DNA of 64,000 bases from Paraburkholderia antibiotica (GCF_012927125.1 NZ_JABBFZ010000012.1:1-64000); one strand, 5' to 3'. Positions 34,720-45,478 are shown, numbered from the stretch's first letter. The notes: generated from the sequence alone by a model not told the origin. Made by a program: numbers and translations.

Positions 34720-36177
34720 ATGTCCGTCCCGCTTGCGCAGATTCCCGCCCCGCACGACACCGCGTCGCTGACGCTGGTCGAACAGCTGGTCCAATGGGCG
34801 CGCCGCCGCATCGAGGAGCGCGTGTTCCGCCCCGGCATGCGGATGCCGTCGATCCGCAACCTCGCGCTCGACAAAGGCGTGTCGCGCTTCACGGTGGTCG
34901 AGGCGTACGAACGGCTCGTCGCGCAGGGTTTCCTGGAGTCGCGGCGCGGCTCCGGCTTCTACGTGCGCGAGCGCCAGGGCGGGGTGGCCACGGTGACGGA
35001 ACTGCATCCGCGCGCAGAGACGTCGCCCGCGCCGGCCCATATCGACGTCGTCTGGCTGCTGCGCAATATGCTGCACACCGGCGCGCGGCCCGAGCGCAGT
35101 CCGGGCCTCGGCTATCTGCCGGCGCGCTGGCTCGACGGCGACCTGATTACCAACGCGCTGCGCACGCTCGGCCGGCAAAGCGGGGCGCAGATGCTCGGCA
35201 TCGGTACCGCGCAGGGTTTTTTGCCGCTGCGCCAGCAACTGCAGACGCGGCTCGAAGAGCTGGAAATCGGTGCGTCGCCGGACCAGATCGTGATGGTGTC
35301 GGGCATCACCCAGGCGATCGACCTGATCTCGCGCCTCTACGTGAAGCCGGGCGATGCGGTGATCGTCGGCGATCCGGCGTGGTTCCAGATGTTCGGCTGC
35401 TTCGCGTCGCAGGGCGCGCGGCTCGTCGGCATGCCGTACACGCCCGACGGCCCCGATCTCGACGCGCTCGAAGCGCTGGTGCAGGAATGGCGCCCGAAGA
35501 TGCTGGTGATCAATTCGGTGCTGCAGAACCCGACCGGCACGTCGCTCACCGCCGCGCAGGCGTTTCGTATCCTGCGGCTCGCCGAGGCGTACGACTTCAT
35601 CGTCGTCGAGGACGATATCTACGGCGACCTGTGCCCGCCGGGCTATCCGGGCACGCGGCTCGCGAGCCTCGACCAGTTGAAGCGCGTGATCTACCTCGGC
35701 AGCTTTTCGAAGACGCTCGCGCCGAATCTGCGCGTCGGTTTTATCGCGTGCGCGCCGGAGGTCGCGATGGTGGTTAGCAATCAGAAGATGCTGGTCGGCA
35801 TGACGAGCCCCGAGCTCAACGAACGCGTGATCTACAAGATCCTGACCGAGGGCCATTACCGGCGACACGTCGAGCGCATCCGCGCGCGGCTCGACGGGGT
35901 GCGCGAGAAGACCGTGCGGATGATCGAGAAGACCGGCATGAAGCTGTTTCTGACGCCCACCGCCGGCATGTTCCTGTGGGCCGACACCGGCGTCGACGCC
36001 AGCGCGCTCGCCGCGGCCGGTCACGAAGCGGGTTTCCTGCTGACGCCGGGCGGCCTGTTTTCGCCGCAGCAATCGCCGAGCACGTGGATGCGTTTTAACA
36101 TCGCCAATTGCGGCGACCCGGAACTGCCGGCGTTTTTGAGCCGCTATCTGGACGGCGTCGCGCGGCGCGCCTCTTGA
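34720..36177 (+). CDS. MocR-family regulator (GntR HTH fused to aminotransferase domain)
   Basis: 485 residues. An N-terminal winged helix of GntR type (about 20-90; RMPSIRNLALDKGVSRFTV, then GFLESRRGSGFYV) is fused to a fold-type I aminotransferase-like domain (about 120-480). PLP-binding Lys lies in YLGSFSKTLAPNLRVGF. MocR proteins use PLP or an amino acid adduct as effector and regulate vitamin B6, GABA or related amino-acid genes. ATG at 34720 has GGAG eight bases before. The likely targets are its own promoter and the divergent glyoxalase-like and aminotransferase genes. Confidence 0.94.
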   Translation: MSVPLAQIPAPHDTASLTLVEQLVQWARRRIEERVFRPGMRMPSIRNLALDKGVSRFTVVEAYERLVAQGFLESRRGSGFYVRERQGGVATVTELHPRAETSPAPAHIDVVWLLRNMLHTGARPERSPGLGYLPARWLDGDLITNALRTLGRQSGAQMLGIGTAQGFLPLRQQLQTRLEELEIGASPDQIVMVSGITQAIDLISRLYVKPGDAVIVGDPAWFQMFGCFASQGARLVGMPYTPDGPDLDALEALVQEWRPKMLVINSVLQNPTGTSLTAAQAFRILRLAEAYDFIVVEDDIYGDLCPPGYPGTRLASLDQLKRVIYLGSFSKTLAPNLRVGFIACAPEVAMVVSNQKMLVGMTSPELNERVIYKILTEGHYRRHVERIRARLDGVREKTVRMIEKTGMKLFLTPTAGMFLWADTGVDASALAAAGHEAGFLLTPGGLFSPQQSPSTWMRFNIANCGDPELPAFLSRYLDGVARRAS

Positions 36178-36310
36178 AACCGCGGCGGAGCGTCCCTATT
36201 TACGCGGACGATCCGGCGCGGCCAGGCCATCAGGCTCAATCACGCTCACCGTGGCCCGAACGACCGTTCGCGGCCGCCGACCCCCATTCGCAACAGAGAG
36301 GAATCCGACC

Positions 36311-38206
36311 GTGGCACAAGAAACCATGAGCTTCCAGGCAGAAGTGAAACAGCTTCTGCAACTGATGATCCATTCGCTGTACAGCAACAAGGAAATCTTT
36401 CTGCGCGAGCTGATCTCGAACGCGTCGGACGCGGCCGACAAGCTGCGCTTCGAAGCGATCGAAAACAGCGCGCTGTACGAGAACGATCCGAACCTGCGCA
36501 TCCGCGTGTCGTTCGACAAGGCCGCGCGCACCGTCACGCTCGACGACAACGGCATCGGCATGAGCCGCGACGAAGCGATCGCGAACCTCGGCACGATCGC
36601 GCGTTCGGGCACGAAGGAATTCTTCGGCAAGCTGTCGGGCGACCAGCAGAAGGACGCGGCGCTGATCGGCCAGTTCGGCGTGGGTTTCTACTCGGGCTTT
36701 ATCGTCGCGGACAAGATCACCGTCGAGACGCGCCGTGCCGGTTTGCCGGCTTCGGAAGGCGTGCGCTGGGAAAGCGCGGGCGAGGGCGACTTCGCGGTCG
36801 AGAGAATCGAGCGCGCCGCGCGCGGCACGACGATCACGCTGCACCTGCGTGCCGATGAAGACGAGCTGCTGTCGTCGCATCGTCTGAAGTCGATCATCCA
36901 GAAGTACTCGGACCACGTCGCGCTGCCGATCCTGATGCAGAAGGAAGAGTGGGACGCGGAAAAGAGCGAGATGGTCACGAAGGACGAGGACGAGACCGTC
37001 AACCAGGCAAGCGCGCTGTGGACCCGCTCGAAGAACGACATCACCGACGAGCAGTACAAGCAGTTTTATCAGCACATCTCGCACGACCATCAGGAGCCGC
37101 TGACGTGGACGCATAACCGCGTCGAAGGCCGCAGCGAATACACGCAGTTGCTGTACGTGCCCGCGCACGCGCCGTTCGATCTGTGGAATCGCGAGCAGCG
37201 CGGCGGCCTGAAGCTGTACGTGAAGCGCGTGTTCATCATGGACGACGCCGAGCAACTGCTGCCCACGTACCTGCGTTTCGTGAAGGGCGTGGTCGATTCG
37301 GCCGATCTGCCGCTGAACGTGTCGCGTGAAATACTCCAGGAAAGCCGCGACGTGAAGGCGATCCGCGAAGGCGTGACGAAGCGCGCGCTGTCGATGCTCG
37401 AAGAGCTGGCGAACTCGGAGAACGAAGCCGAGCGCGAAAAGTACGCGGGCTTCTGGACGGAATTCGGCCAGGTGCTGAAGGAAGGCATCGGCGAAGACTT
37501 CGGCAATCGCGAGCGCATCGCGAAGCTCGTGCGCTTTGCGTCGACGCATACGGGTACGGCCGAGCAGAGCGTGTCGCTGGCGGACTACGTCGCGCGCATG
37601 AAACCCGAGCAGACGAAGATCTACTACGTGACCGCCGATACGTGGCAGGCCGCGGCGAACAGCCCGCACCTCGAAGTGTTCCGCAAGAAGGGCGTCGAGG
37701 TGCTGCTGCTGACCGATCGCGTCGATGAGTGGATGCTGTCGTATCTGAACGAATTCGACGGCAAGCCGCTGCAGAGCGTCGCGCGCGGCGACCTCGATCT
37801 GGGCGCGCTGAACGACGAAGAAAAAGCGGCGCAGGAAAAGGTCGGCGAAGAGTTCAAGCCGCTCGTCGAGAAGATGAAGGAAGCGCTGAAGGACAAGGCG
37901 AAGGACGTGCGTCTGACGTTCCGCCTGACCGATTCGCCGTCGTGCCTCGTCGCCGACGACAACGAAATGAGCGGCTACCTGCAGCGTATGCTGAAGGCGG
38001 CCGGCCAGCAGGCACCGGACTTCCATCCGATTCTCGAAGTGAACCCGGAGCACGCGCTGGTGAAGGGCCTGCATGCGGCTAGCGCGAATTTCGACGATTG
38101 GTGCCATCTGTTGTTCGACCAGGCGCTGCTGGCCGAAGGCGGTGCGCTGGAAGATCCGGCGAGCTTCGTGAAGCGCACCAATGCGCTGCTGCTGTCGCGC
38201 GGCTGA
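36311..38206 (+). CDS. htpG: Chaperone HtpG (Hsp90)
   Basis: 631 residues. The N-terminal ATPase has QLMIHSLYSNKEIFLRELIS, NASDAADKLR, DNGIGMSRDEA and GQFGVGFYSGF; the middle domain has LYVKRVFIMDD and PLNVSREILQE; the C-terminal dimerisation domain ends at LLLSRG. HtpG is the bacterial Hsp90, which remodels client proteins in heat and other stress together with DnaK. I start at the GTG at 36311 (VAQETMSFQAEV), which follows GAGAGG and matches family N-termini. A strong UUCG-loop terminator follows. Confidence 0.97.
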   Translation: MAQETMSFQAEVKQLLQLMIHSLYSNKEIFLRELISNASDAADKLRFEAIENSALYENDPNLRIRVSFDKAARTVTLDDNGIGMSRDEAIANLGTIARSGTKEFFGKLSGDQQKDAALIGQFGVGFYSGFIVADKITVETRRAGLPASEGVRWESAGEGDFAVERIERAARGTTITLHLRADEDELLSSHRLKSIIQKYSDHVALPILMQKEEWDAEKSEMVTKDEDETVNQASALWTRSKNDITDEQYKQFYQHISHDHQEPLTWTHNRVEGRSEYTQLLYVPAHAPFDLWNREQRGGLKLYVKRVFIMDDAEQLLPTYLRFVKGVVDSADLPLNVSREILQESRDVKAIREGVTKRALSMLEELANSENEAEREKYAGFWTEFGQVLKEGIGEDFGNRERIAKLVRFASTHTGTAEQSVSLADYVARMKPEQTKIYYVTADTWQAAANSPHLEVFRKKGVEVLLLTDRVDEWMLSYLNEFDGKPLQSVARGDLDLGALNDEEKAAQEKVGEEFKPLVEKMKEALKDKAKDVRLTFRLTDSPSCLVADDNEMSGYLQRMLKAAGQQAPDFHPILEVNPEHALVKGLHAASANFDDWCHLLFDQALLAEGGALEDPASFVKRTNALLLSRG

Positions 38207-38275
38207 GTTGGCGTGGCGGGTTTGCGATTTAGGCGGGGCGCGTCGTTGGGTTGATGATGCGTGTCGCTGTGGTTG

Positions 38276-38309
38276 AAAAAATGCGCTGCTTCGGCAGCGC
38301 ATTTTTTTT
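38276..38309 (+). terminator. Terminator of htpG
   Basis: An 8-base GC core (TGCGCTGC/GCAGCGCA), flanked by A and T runs, around a stable TTCG tetraloop, then eight T residues. It begins 70 bases after the stop. Confidence 0.9.
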
Positions 38310-38405
38310 GCGCCTGCTTAGGGCGAGGGTTTGACGGCGTTGGTTTGCTTGTACCTTAGGGCAAGACAGCGGGGGTGTCCGCTCAGGCCTGACAAATCGC
38401 GCCGC

Positions 38406-38411
38406 TATAAT
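38406..38411 (+). promoter_or_regulatory. -10 box of ubiC, implying a leaderless or near-leaderless mRNA
   Basis: A consensus TATAAT ends nine bases before the ubiC ATG (38420), so transcription should start at or within a base or two of the start codon. No ribosome site is present. The -35 is poor (TGACA lies too close). Confidence 0.5.
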
Positions 38412-38419
38412 CCGACACC

Positions 38420-39127
38420 ATGCCTATCCGTTTCGATCCCGCCGACGTGCACTGGCGCGTCGCGCCGTTACCCGGCTTCAGCGCCGCACAGAAAGACTGG
38501 CTGACCCGCGGCGGTTCATTGACCGCGCATCTGCGCACGCTCGGCGCGGTCGTGGTGCGCGTGACGCGCGAGACCGTCGCGTTGCCGTGGCCGGACGAAG
38601 CCGCCGCGCTAGGACTGGCGCCGCGCGCGCCGGTGTGGGTGCGCGAGGTGGTGCTGTCGGTCGATGGCGTGCCGTTCGTCGCCGCGCACAGCGTGACGCC
38701 GCGCGCGGCGAGCGTGGGCGTGTGGCAGGCGACGCGGCGGCTGCGCACGCGGCCGCTCGCCGAACTGCTTTACAGCGATAGCAGCGTTGCGCGTTCGGCG
38801 CTGGTGAGTCGCAGGGTGGGGGCGCGGCATCCGTTGTATCGGCTGGCCGTGCGTGAAGTCGGCGCCGAGGTTGTGCATGCCCCGCACGTGTTCGTCGCGC
38901 GACGCTCGGTGTTCGGGCGGCATGGCGCGCCGTTGATGGTGACGGAGTGCATGTTGCCGGCGTTGTGGGAGCGTGTGGAGACGCCTGCTGCTTTGAAAAC
39001 GTTGGGAGCGGCGGGTAGTCGCACTTCATGCGGCGGCGTCGGACATGCAATGCATACAGCCTATGCGCGCCAGCGCGAGCATGGCCGATCATTCTCCCGA
39101 TGCCGCGACGAAGGGCGCTGCTCATGA
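38420..39127 (+). CDS. ubiC: Chorismate pyruvate-lyase, with C-terminal extension
   Basis: 235 residues. UbiC splits chorismate into 4-hydroxybenzoate and pyruvate, the first step of ubiquinone synthesis. The family match runs from WRVAPLPGFSAAQKDWLTRGGSLT through VWVREVVLSVDGVPFVAAHS and ARHPLYRL to MVTECMLPALWERVE near 190. The last 45 residues (Ser, Cys, Arg-rich) do not resemble UbiC, which normally ends close to 190. The extension runs to a TGA overlapping the next ATG (ATGA). It probably arose when the original stop was lost at the junction with the inserted glycosylase gene. Confidence 0.9.
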   Translation: MPIRFDPADVHWRVAPLPGFSAAQKDWLTRGGSLTAHLRTLGAVVVRVTRETVALPWPDEAAALGLAPRAPVWVREVVLSVDGVPFVAAHSVTPRAASVGVWQATRRLRTRPLAELLYSDSSVARSALVSRRVGARHPLYRLAVREVGAEVVHAPHVFVARRSVFGRHGAPLMVTECMLPALWERVETPAALKTLGAAGSRTSCGGVGHAMHTAYARQREHGRSFSRCRDEGRCS

Positions 39128-39624
39128 CATTCAAGCGTTGCTTTCCTCCCGTCGTCGATGCACATACGCGCGTGTTGATTCTGGGTAGCTTGCCGGGCGA
39201 GGTGTCGTTGGCTCACGGGCAGTACTACGCGCATAAGCAGAACAAGTTCTTCCATTTGGTCGGTGACATAATCGAACAGGACCTGGTCGCGATGGATTAC
39301 CCAACGCGCCTCAATACCTTGCTTGAAAATCACATCGGTCTATGGGACGTTGTGCAAGAAGCGCAGCGCACCGGTAGTCTGGACAGTCGCATTCGCAATC
39401 ATGCCAGTAACGATCTGAATGTTCTGATCGAAACGTTGCCGAATCTGGTGGCCATTGCATTCAACGGCGGGACGGCTGAGAAGATTGGGATGCGGGCGTT
39501 GGGTGAAACGGCGGACCGATATCGGATCGTCCGCCTACCGTCGAGTAGTCCTGCGTACGCGGTGGTTTCGTATCAGGCGAAGCTGGCAGGGTGGCGTGTG
39601 CTGCGGGAGTATTTGGCAGCTTGA
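39124..39624 (+). CDS. DNA-deoxyinosine/hypoxanthine glycosylase-like protein
   Basis: 166 residues of the uracil-DNA-glycosylase superfamily, in the deoxyinosine-glycosylase type of family. The active-site block is RVLILGSLPGEVSLAHGQYYAHKQNKFF (residues 16-43), and the second motif is RLPSSSPAYA near the C-terminus. It would excise deaminated adenine from DNA. The ATG at 39124 overlaps the ubiC stop by four bases, with GAAGGG just upstream, so translation is coupled to ubiC. Its base composition is less GC-rich than the surrounding core genes. A decayed second copy lies 1.4 kb downstream. Confidence 0.8.
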   Translation: MTFKRCFPPVVDAHTRVLILGSLPGEVSLAHGQYYAHKQNKFFHLVGDIIEQDLVAMDYPTRLNTLLENHIGLWDVVQEAQRTGSLDSRIRNHASNDLNVLIETLPNLVAIAFNGGTAEKIGMRALGETADRYRIVRLPSSSPAYAVVSYQAKLAGWRVLREYLAA

Positions 39625-39710
39625 TGCGATGAGTTTACTTCCTGTGTCTGTTTGATGCGTCGAAGGTTTAGCGACTACAGACGACCCGGAGCGGCCCTTC
39701 GGCATTATTG

Positions 39711-40211
39711 CTAGCGGACAGTCGATAGGCCGATCCGCGTGGCCTGGGCCTGAACATACCTGATCGTGTCGGCATAGCTGAGTAGCAACTCGCCGTCGCA
39801 ACTAAGGCCGTAAATCCAGTAGCTCGTTAGCGAGCGCGAAATCGGCAGCAGTTCCAAATCAACCTTGTGGCAGGTTAGTAACCGTGGCAGCGTCGCGCCG
39901 TAAGCCCCAGTGTCGGTCACGTAAAGCGACTTTCCGCGATAGATGGGAAACGTGACAAACGTTGCCAAAGCGACTTGGCCGTCATCAAATTGAATCTCGA
40001 CATGGGGCATATGGTCCGATACGTGCGTCACGTGTCCGGCGGCGTGCGTCAGTTCTCGCTCAGACTTTGCCGTGAACATCCTGTAGTCAGACTGATTGTC
40101 CGAATGGCGGATGAGTACAGCACCGGCAATCGAGCAAGCGCCCAACACTAAAATTGCAGCGACCTTCACCGCTTTGCCCAAACGATCCCCCTTCGTAATA
40201 GACGTTCGCAT
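39711..40211 (-). CDS. Single-pass membrane protein, unknown function
   Basis: About 166 residues from the ATG at 40211: N-terminal transmembrane helix (VKVAAILVLGACSIAGAVLI), then a periplasmic or extracytoplasmic domain rich in beta-type segments (HMPHVEIQFDDGQVALATFV) that ends at TVR. No family recognised. The frame stays open to 40370, but the added part is not convincing. It lies between the glycosylase gene and ccdB in a patch of lower GC, and is probably acquired with them. The next gene upstream on this strand (ccdB) ends at 40327, so the two could be co-transcribed. Confidence 0.6.
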   Translation of the reverse strand: MRTSITKGDRLGKAVKVAAILVLGACSIAGAVLIRHSDNQSDYRMFTAKSERELTHAAGHVTHVSDHMPHVEIQFDDGQVALATFVTFPIYRGKSLYVTDTGAYGATLPRLLTCHKVDLELLPISRSLTSYWIYGLSCDGELLLSYADTIRYVQAQATRIGLSTVR

Positions 40212-40326
40212 TCGGCATCGAAATCGAACCACAGAATTGTCGACGATTCGTGCGGCGGTGTCGAAAGTCTCAAAGTGGCCGAATTCAGCCCGTGTAACGG
40301 GAGGCTTGATGGTGGAGTTTGACCAC

Positions 40327-40641
40327 TTACCAACCGCCAAACAATCGGTCGAGCGCGGGAATAATCTCATCCTGCCGATAAAGCAGCGACGTAACAGGTT
40401 TGCTTAATTCGCTTCGTGGAATCGCACCAAGCGTTGGCGTATCCAGCATGCACTCGACGCCTTCGATCGTGAAAACAGGAATTAGGTCAGGCGGGAGTGG
40501 GACTGGAGCGAAGCTGTCCAACCGTCGCAACGGGATAACAACACGTGTTGCCAGGCCGGACAAGTGATTTCCCTGGACATCGACAACGTAAGGTACGGCC
40601 GGCCGCAGGCTGGGATTGGGGAATACGTCGAAACGAGCCAT
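40327..40641 (-). CDS. ccdB: CcdB-family toxin
   Basis: 104 residues, compared with 101 for F-plasmid CcdB. It follows the same layout: an N-terminal beta strand (ARFDVFPNP), YVVDVQGNHLSGLATRVVIPL, then PVFTIEGVECMLDTPTLGAIP and a C-terminal helix EIIPALDRLFGGW that ends in aromatic-Gly residues, where the toxin contacts GyrA. CcdB traps DNA gyrase on broken DNA. The ATG overlaps the last base of the ccdA stop (TGATG), so the toxin is made only with the antitoxin. The antitoxin-first order is standard for ccd. Confidence 0.9.
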   Translation of the reverse strand: MARFDVFPNPSLRPAVPYVVDVQGNHLSGLATRVVIPLRRLDSFAPVPLPPDLIPVFTIEGVECMLDTPTLGAIPRSELSKPVTSLLYRQDEIIPALDRLFGGW

Positions 40642-40886
40642 CAGAAGGTCCGATATTGAGCGAGCGGCAGGCCATCGCGCTCAACCATCTCGTTATAGGC
40701 CTCGATGAAGCCAGCGTACTTGATCGCCCACTGGCGATCCTTCTCCGCTTGAACGGCCTGCCGAAGTGCCCGCTCGCAGGTCTGCGAGAAATTGATCCCT
40801 AATTCCTTGGCATCCTTGTAGACATCTTCTGGCAGGCTAATGTTTGTGGCCCGGCGTGGGGCCACATCAGAGACGGGGTGGCGCAT
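40641..40886 (-). CDS. ccdA: CcdA-family antitoxin
   Basis: 81 residues. The N-terminal ribbon-helix-helix part (about 10-50; ATNISLPEDVYKDAKELGINFS) binds DNA as a dimer, and the C-terminal tail (EKDRQWAIKYAGFIEAYNEMV) is the CcdB-wrapping, protease-sensitive segment. It neutralises CcdB and, with it, represses the operon. I use the ATG at 40886, preceded by AAGGAT and AGGT; the longer ORF adds a segment with no RHH character. It is placed between a foreign-looking glycosylase and its native-looking remnant. Confidence 0.9.
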   Translation of the reverse strand: MRHPVSDVAPRRATNISLPEDVYKDAKELGINFSQTCERALRQAVQAEKDRQWAIKYAGFIEAYNEMVERDGLPLAQYRTF

Positions 40887-41031
40887 GATACCTATCCTTA
40901 TGTGGGTATTCATGCGCATTGTATTCCACATAACAGCGTTTATCTGCTGCTCTCCGGCAAGTCGTTGGCGGGTGGTGGTTTTCGGCACAACCGGGTCTAG
41001 ATTGAGGCCTTCCGGATGTCAAATTGACTAA

Positions 41032-41386
41032 AACACCAATCAGTTCTGGCATCTTCTCGGCGCAGTGCTCGGTGAATCGTCTCTACACGAGTTGCCTTAC
41101 GAGCAGCGTTCACGGCATCGGCATTTGGGACGTGCTCGATGCCTGCCATCGACAAGGCAGTCTCGATTCGGCGATCCGCAACGCGCAGCCGAATGACTTC
41201 GATTTGTTGCGCGAGCATGCGCCACTGCTAAAAAAGGTCTGCTTCAACGGCAAGACAGCGGGGCGGTTTGCGCCGGTGATCGGCGCGGCGGGGTATGACA
41301 CGCTCGTGCTGCCTTCGTCGAGTCCGGCGAATGCGATGCTGTCGTTTGAGCAGAAGCTGCTGGTTTGGCGCGAGATTCAGTCTTGA
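41032..41386 (+). pseudogene. Decayed second copy of the deoxyinosine-glycosylase-like gene
   Basis: Two blocks of the same family lie in different frames. The first reads NQFWHLLGAVLGESSLHELP (from 41038), matching NKFFHLVGD... of the intact copy. The second reads HGIGIWDVLDACHRQGSLDS and ends FEQKLLVWREIQS. The first 39 or so residues are absent, with a TAA immediately before the homology, and about 20 bases are missing between the blocks, causing the frameshift. It is more GC-rich than the intact copy and so probably the original resident gene, inactivated by the insertion of the ccd segment. Confidence 0.75.
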
Positions 41387-41489
41387 CGTCGGAGTGCACT
41401 GGCTGCCAACGTCGATCGTTCGTTTGCCCAGGTCGGTCGGTTTAACGGCGCATTACTGCGTTAAACCGATTGAGAATGCTCACTGCGGC

Positions 41490-42671
41490 TTACTGCGCGG
41501 CTGTGGGCATCTCCCGGGCGTAGATCTGGCTCACTTCGAAGTAGGCAGTTTGAGAATGTCCGCTGCCGTCCGTCGCCTCTATCGCATCGTAGTGAGCGTT
41601 GCCCTTTGTGATCAGGCTTTGCTTGACGGCGCGCCAGCCTTTTTCGTGCATCCATGCATATTCTTCGGAGATGGCCGCAACATGGATCGCAGACTCGGGA
41701 GTCAATCCATTACCACTATGGGCAATATCCTGAGCAATCCCGAACAGATAAAGCCGCATTCTGGATTGCGCATCGATATCTCCGGACTTTCCGAGCAAAA
41801 AGCTATACGTGGAAATGACATCGAAAATGGGCACGTCCTGTATCGGCCGGATTTTCTCGATTTCCCTGATTTTCGATAGCGCTCCGGCCACGTCGCCTTG
41901 TTGTTGAAGTCGCATGGCTTCACGTTCCGAACTTGCGCACAATTGAATTAACGCGGGGTAGTCGAAGCTCGTGTCGGTCAAAAATTTGAGGCGTTGTGCG
42001 TGTGCATCGTTTAATGCGGCCTGATATCGGCTGTTTTGCGGGTTGATCGGCAGCGGATCGAATACGTTGATTTTTGCGCTGTTGAGCGAGGCCAGCAGCC
42101 GCGGACTAAATAAGAAATAAGCGACGGTCGACTGATTGCCTGTGGCCGGGCCGGCGTAGGTGATCGCCTGCAGGTTTGCATCATGGTAGGGATAGGCACG
42201 CACATTGGAGAGCTGCGCGGATTGGGCGTGAATCCATTCGCTCACTTCCTCGATCGTGATGACTCGCACGGGGTCGTCCGGCGTGGCGCCGCTTCCCGAA
42301 TGCTTCTGTAAGATTTCCGCCATCGCAGCCGCTCGCGCACGACAGGCTTCGGCGTCGTTCGGTTGGTTCAGCTTTGCATAGAGTCCCGCGCATAGCGTCT
42401 GGACGTCATAGCTCGGAAATCTTGTCAGAGGCGCGTACTTTTCCAGAACGCTAAGCCGGGCGATTGCTTCCGGGTCGTTTCCCGCACGATCGAGCGCCAC
42501 GGAATCCTTGAGCGCTGCCTGAATTTCATGCGACAACCTCTGTGGATCGATCTTGTCGTCCTGAGCAAATTCCTGTCTCTGCGCCTGCAATTGATCGACG
42601 ATTGCGGTCGTCGGTTCGGCGGATACATGGACGGAAATGGCCACACAGAATAAGCCGATCAGTCGTTTCAT
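41490..42671 (-). CDS. Secreted or periplasmic protein with two repeated halves, unknown function
   Basis: 393 residues with a signal peptide (MKRLIGLFCVAISVHVSA, cleavage before EPT). The rest contains two related modules of about 150 residues. Paired segments include FPSYDVQTLCAGLYAKL versus VPIFDVISTYSFLLGKS, HSGSGATPDDPVRVITIEEV versus HSGNGLTPESAIHVAAISEE, and EWIH versus AWMH. The helical parts resemble TPR-like hairpins. No family is assigned and no catalytic motif is visible. The start at 42671 gives a clean signal peptide; an ATG three codons earlier is also possible. It is moderately AT-rich and probably accessory. Confidence 0.75.
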   Translation of the reverse strand: MKRLIGLFCVAISVHVSAEPTTAIVDQLQAQRQEFAQDDKIDPQRLSHEIQAALKDSVALDRAGNDPEAIARLSVLEKYAPLTRFPSYDVQTLCAGLYAKLNQPNDAEACRARAAAMAEILQKHSGSGATPDDPVRVITIEEVSEWIHAQSAQLSNVRAYPYHDANLQAITYAGPATGNQSTVAYFLFSPRLLASLNSAKINVFDPLPINPQNSRYQAALNDAHAQRLKFLTDTSFDYPALIQLCASSEREAMRLQQQGDVAGALSKIREIEKIRPIQDVPIFDVISTYSFLLGKSGDIDAQSRMRLYLFGIAQDIAHSGNGLTPESAIHVAAISEEYAWMHEKGWRAVKQSLITKGNAHYDAIEATDGSGHSQTAYFEVSQIYAREMPTAAQ

Positions 42672-43199
42672 CCCAAGCATGAAGCCCCCGGTGCGTAATG
42701 CATATTTTGAGCAAATTTTTGAACAACAAAAGATCGCGCGGAGGATAGCAGAGTCAGGCAAAGTTGTGATTGTGAGATGGCTCATGGGTGATGCCTGCTG
42801 CAAGCAGGTTCGCGCCAGTATCGTTCTGTGTCACACGGGGCGGGATGACCCCGGGCAATTTTCCGGAGTCTCCCATCCCGGACGAGGCCGAGTAGACGCC
42901 CGCGATGCCTTAATCGGTGACCCTGCGGGCTGCCATCCAGGTGCCCATGTCGCCCGGATGACGGCACGACGCCGCTCCGGCGAATTCCCACCCACAGCGC
43001 CGCGCAGCGCCTCGGCACGGACGGAATGCCCTGCTGCTTCTCCCCCAGCCCAAAAATGAGGCAGAATCCAAGGAGTGCCGCCCGCTCGGCGACGCGTATC
43101 GTTTGTGTCATCAAGTTGTCGCTTCCTGATCGACGTTTGTGCATCCTGCCCGGATCACGCGTGCGAGATGCCTTTCAACTGCCTGCCCAGAGCCTAGCA
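42672..43199. other. 528-base structured region between the duplicated protein and icd
   Basis: Several hairpins occur in quick succession: CCTGCT/AGCAGG (42794-42808), CGGGATG/CATCCCG (42841-42880) with an inner CCGG pair, a TGCCATCC/GGATG...GGCA dyad (42932-42966) and GCCG/CGGC (42972-42982). A broken minus-strand reading frame overlaps part of it. It carries the icd promoter somewhere near the 3' end. Confidence 0.5.
42754..42948 (-). pseudogene. Possible broken small gene opposite icd
   Basis: From the ATG at 42948 the minus strand reads MGTWMAARRVTD and then a TAA (42910-42912); the same frame continues for 51 more residues (GIAGVYSASSGMGDSGKLPG ... TGANLLAAGITHEPS) to a TGA at 42754-42756. 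The residue mix looks coding rather than random, so one nonsense change may have split a small gene. No family is named with confidence. The same DNA is strongly structured, so it may instead be a non-coding element. Confidence 0.3.
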
Positions 43200-45440
<2,241 letters not shown>

Positions 45441-45478
45441 GCGTAACCGGTAGCAGGCCGAAATGAAGTGAAGAGAAG

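Noticed and set aside
33739..36072. 777-residue frame on the minus strand
   Set aside because: Beyond the 230-residue glyoxalase-like protein it is the shadow of the MocR gene.
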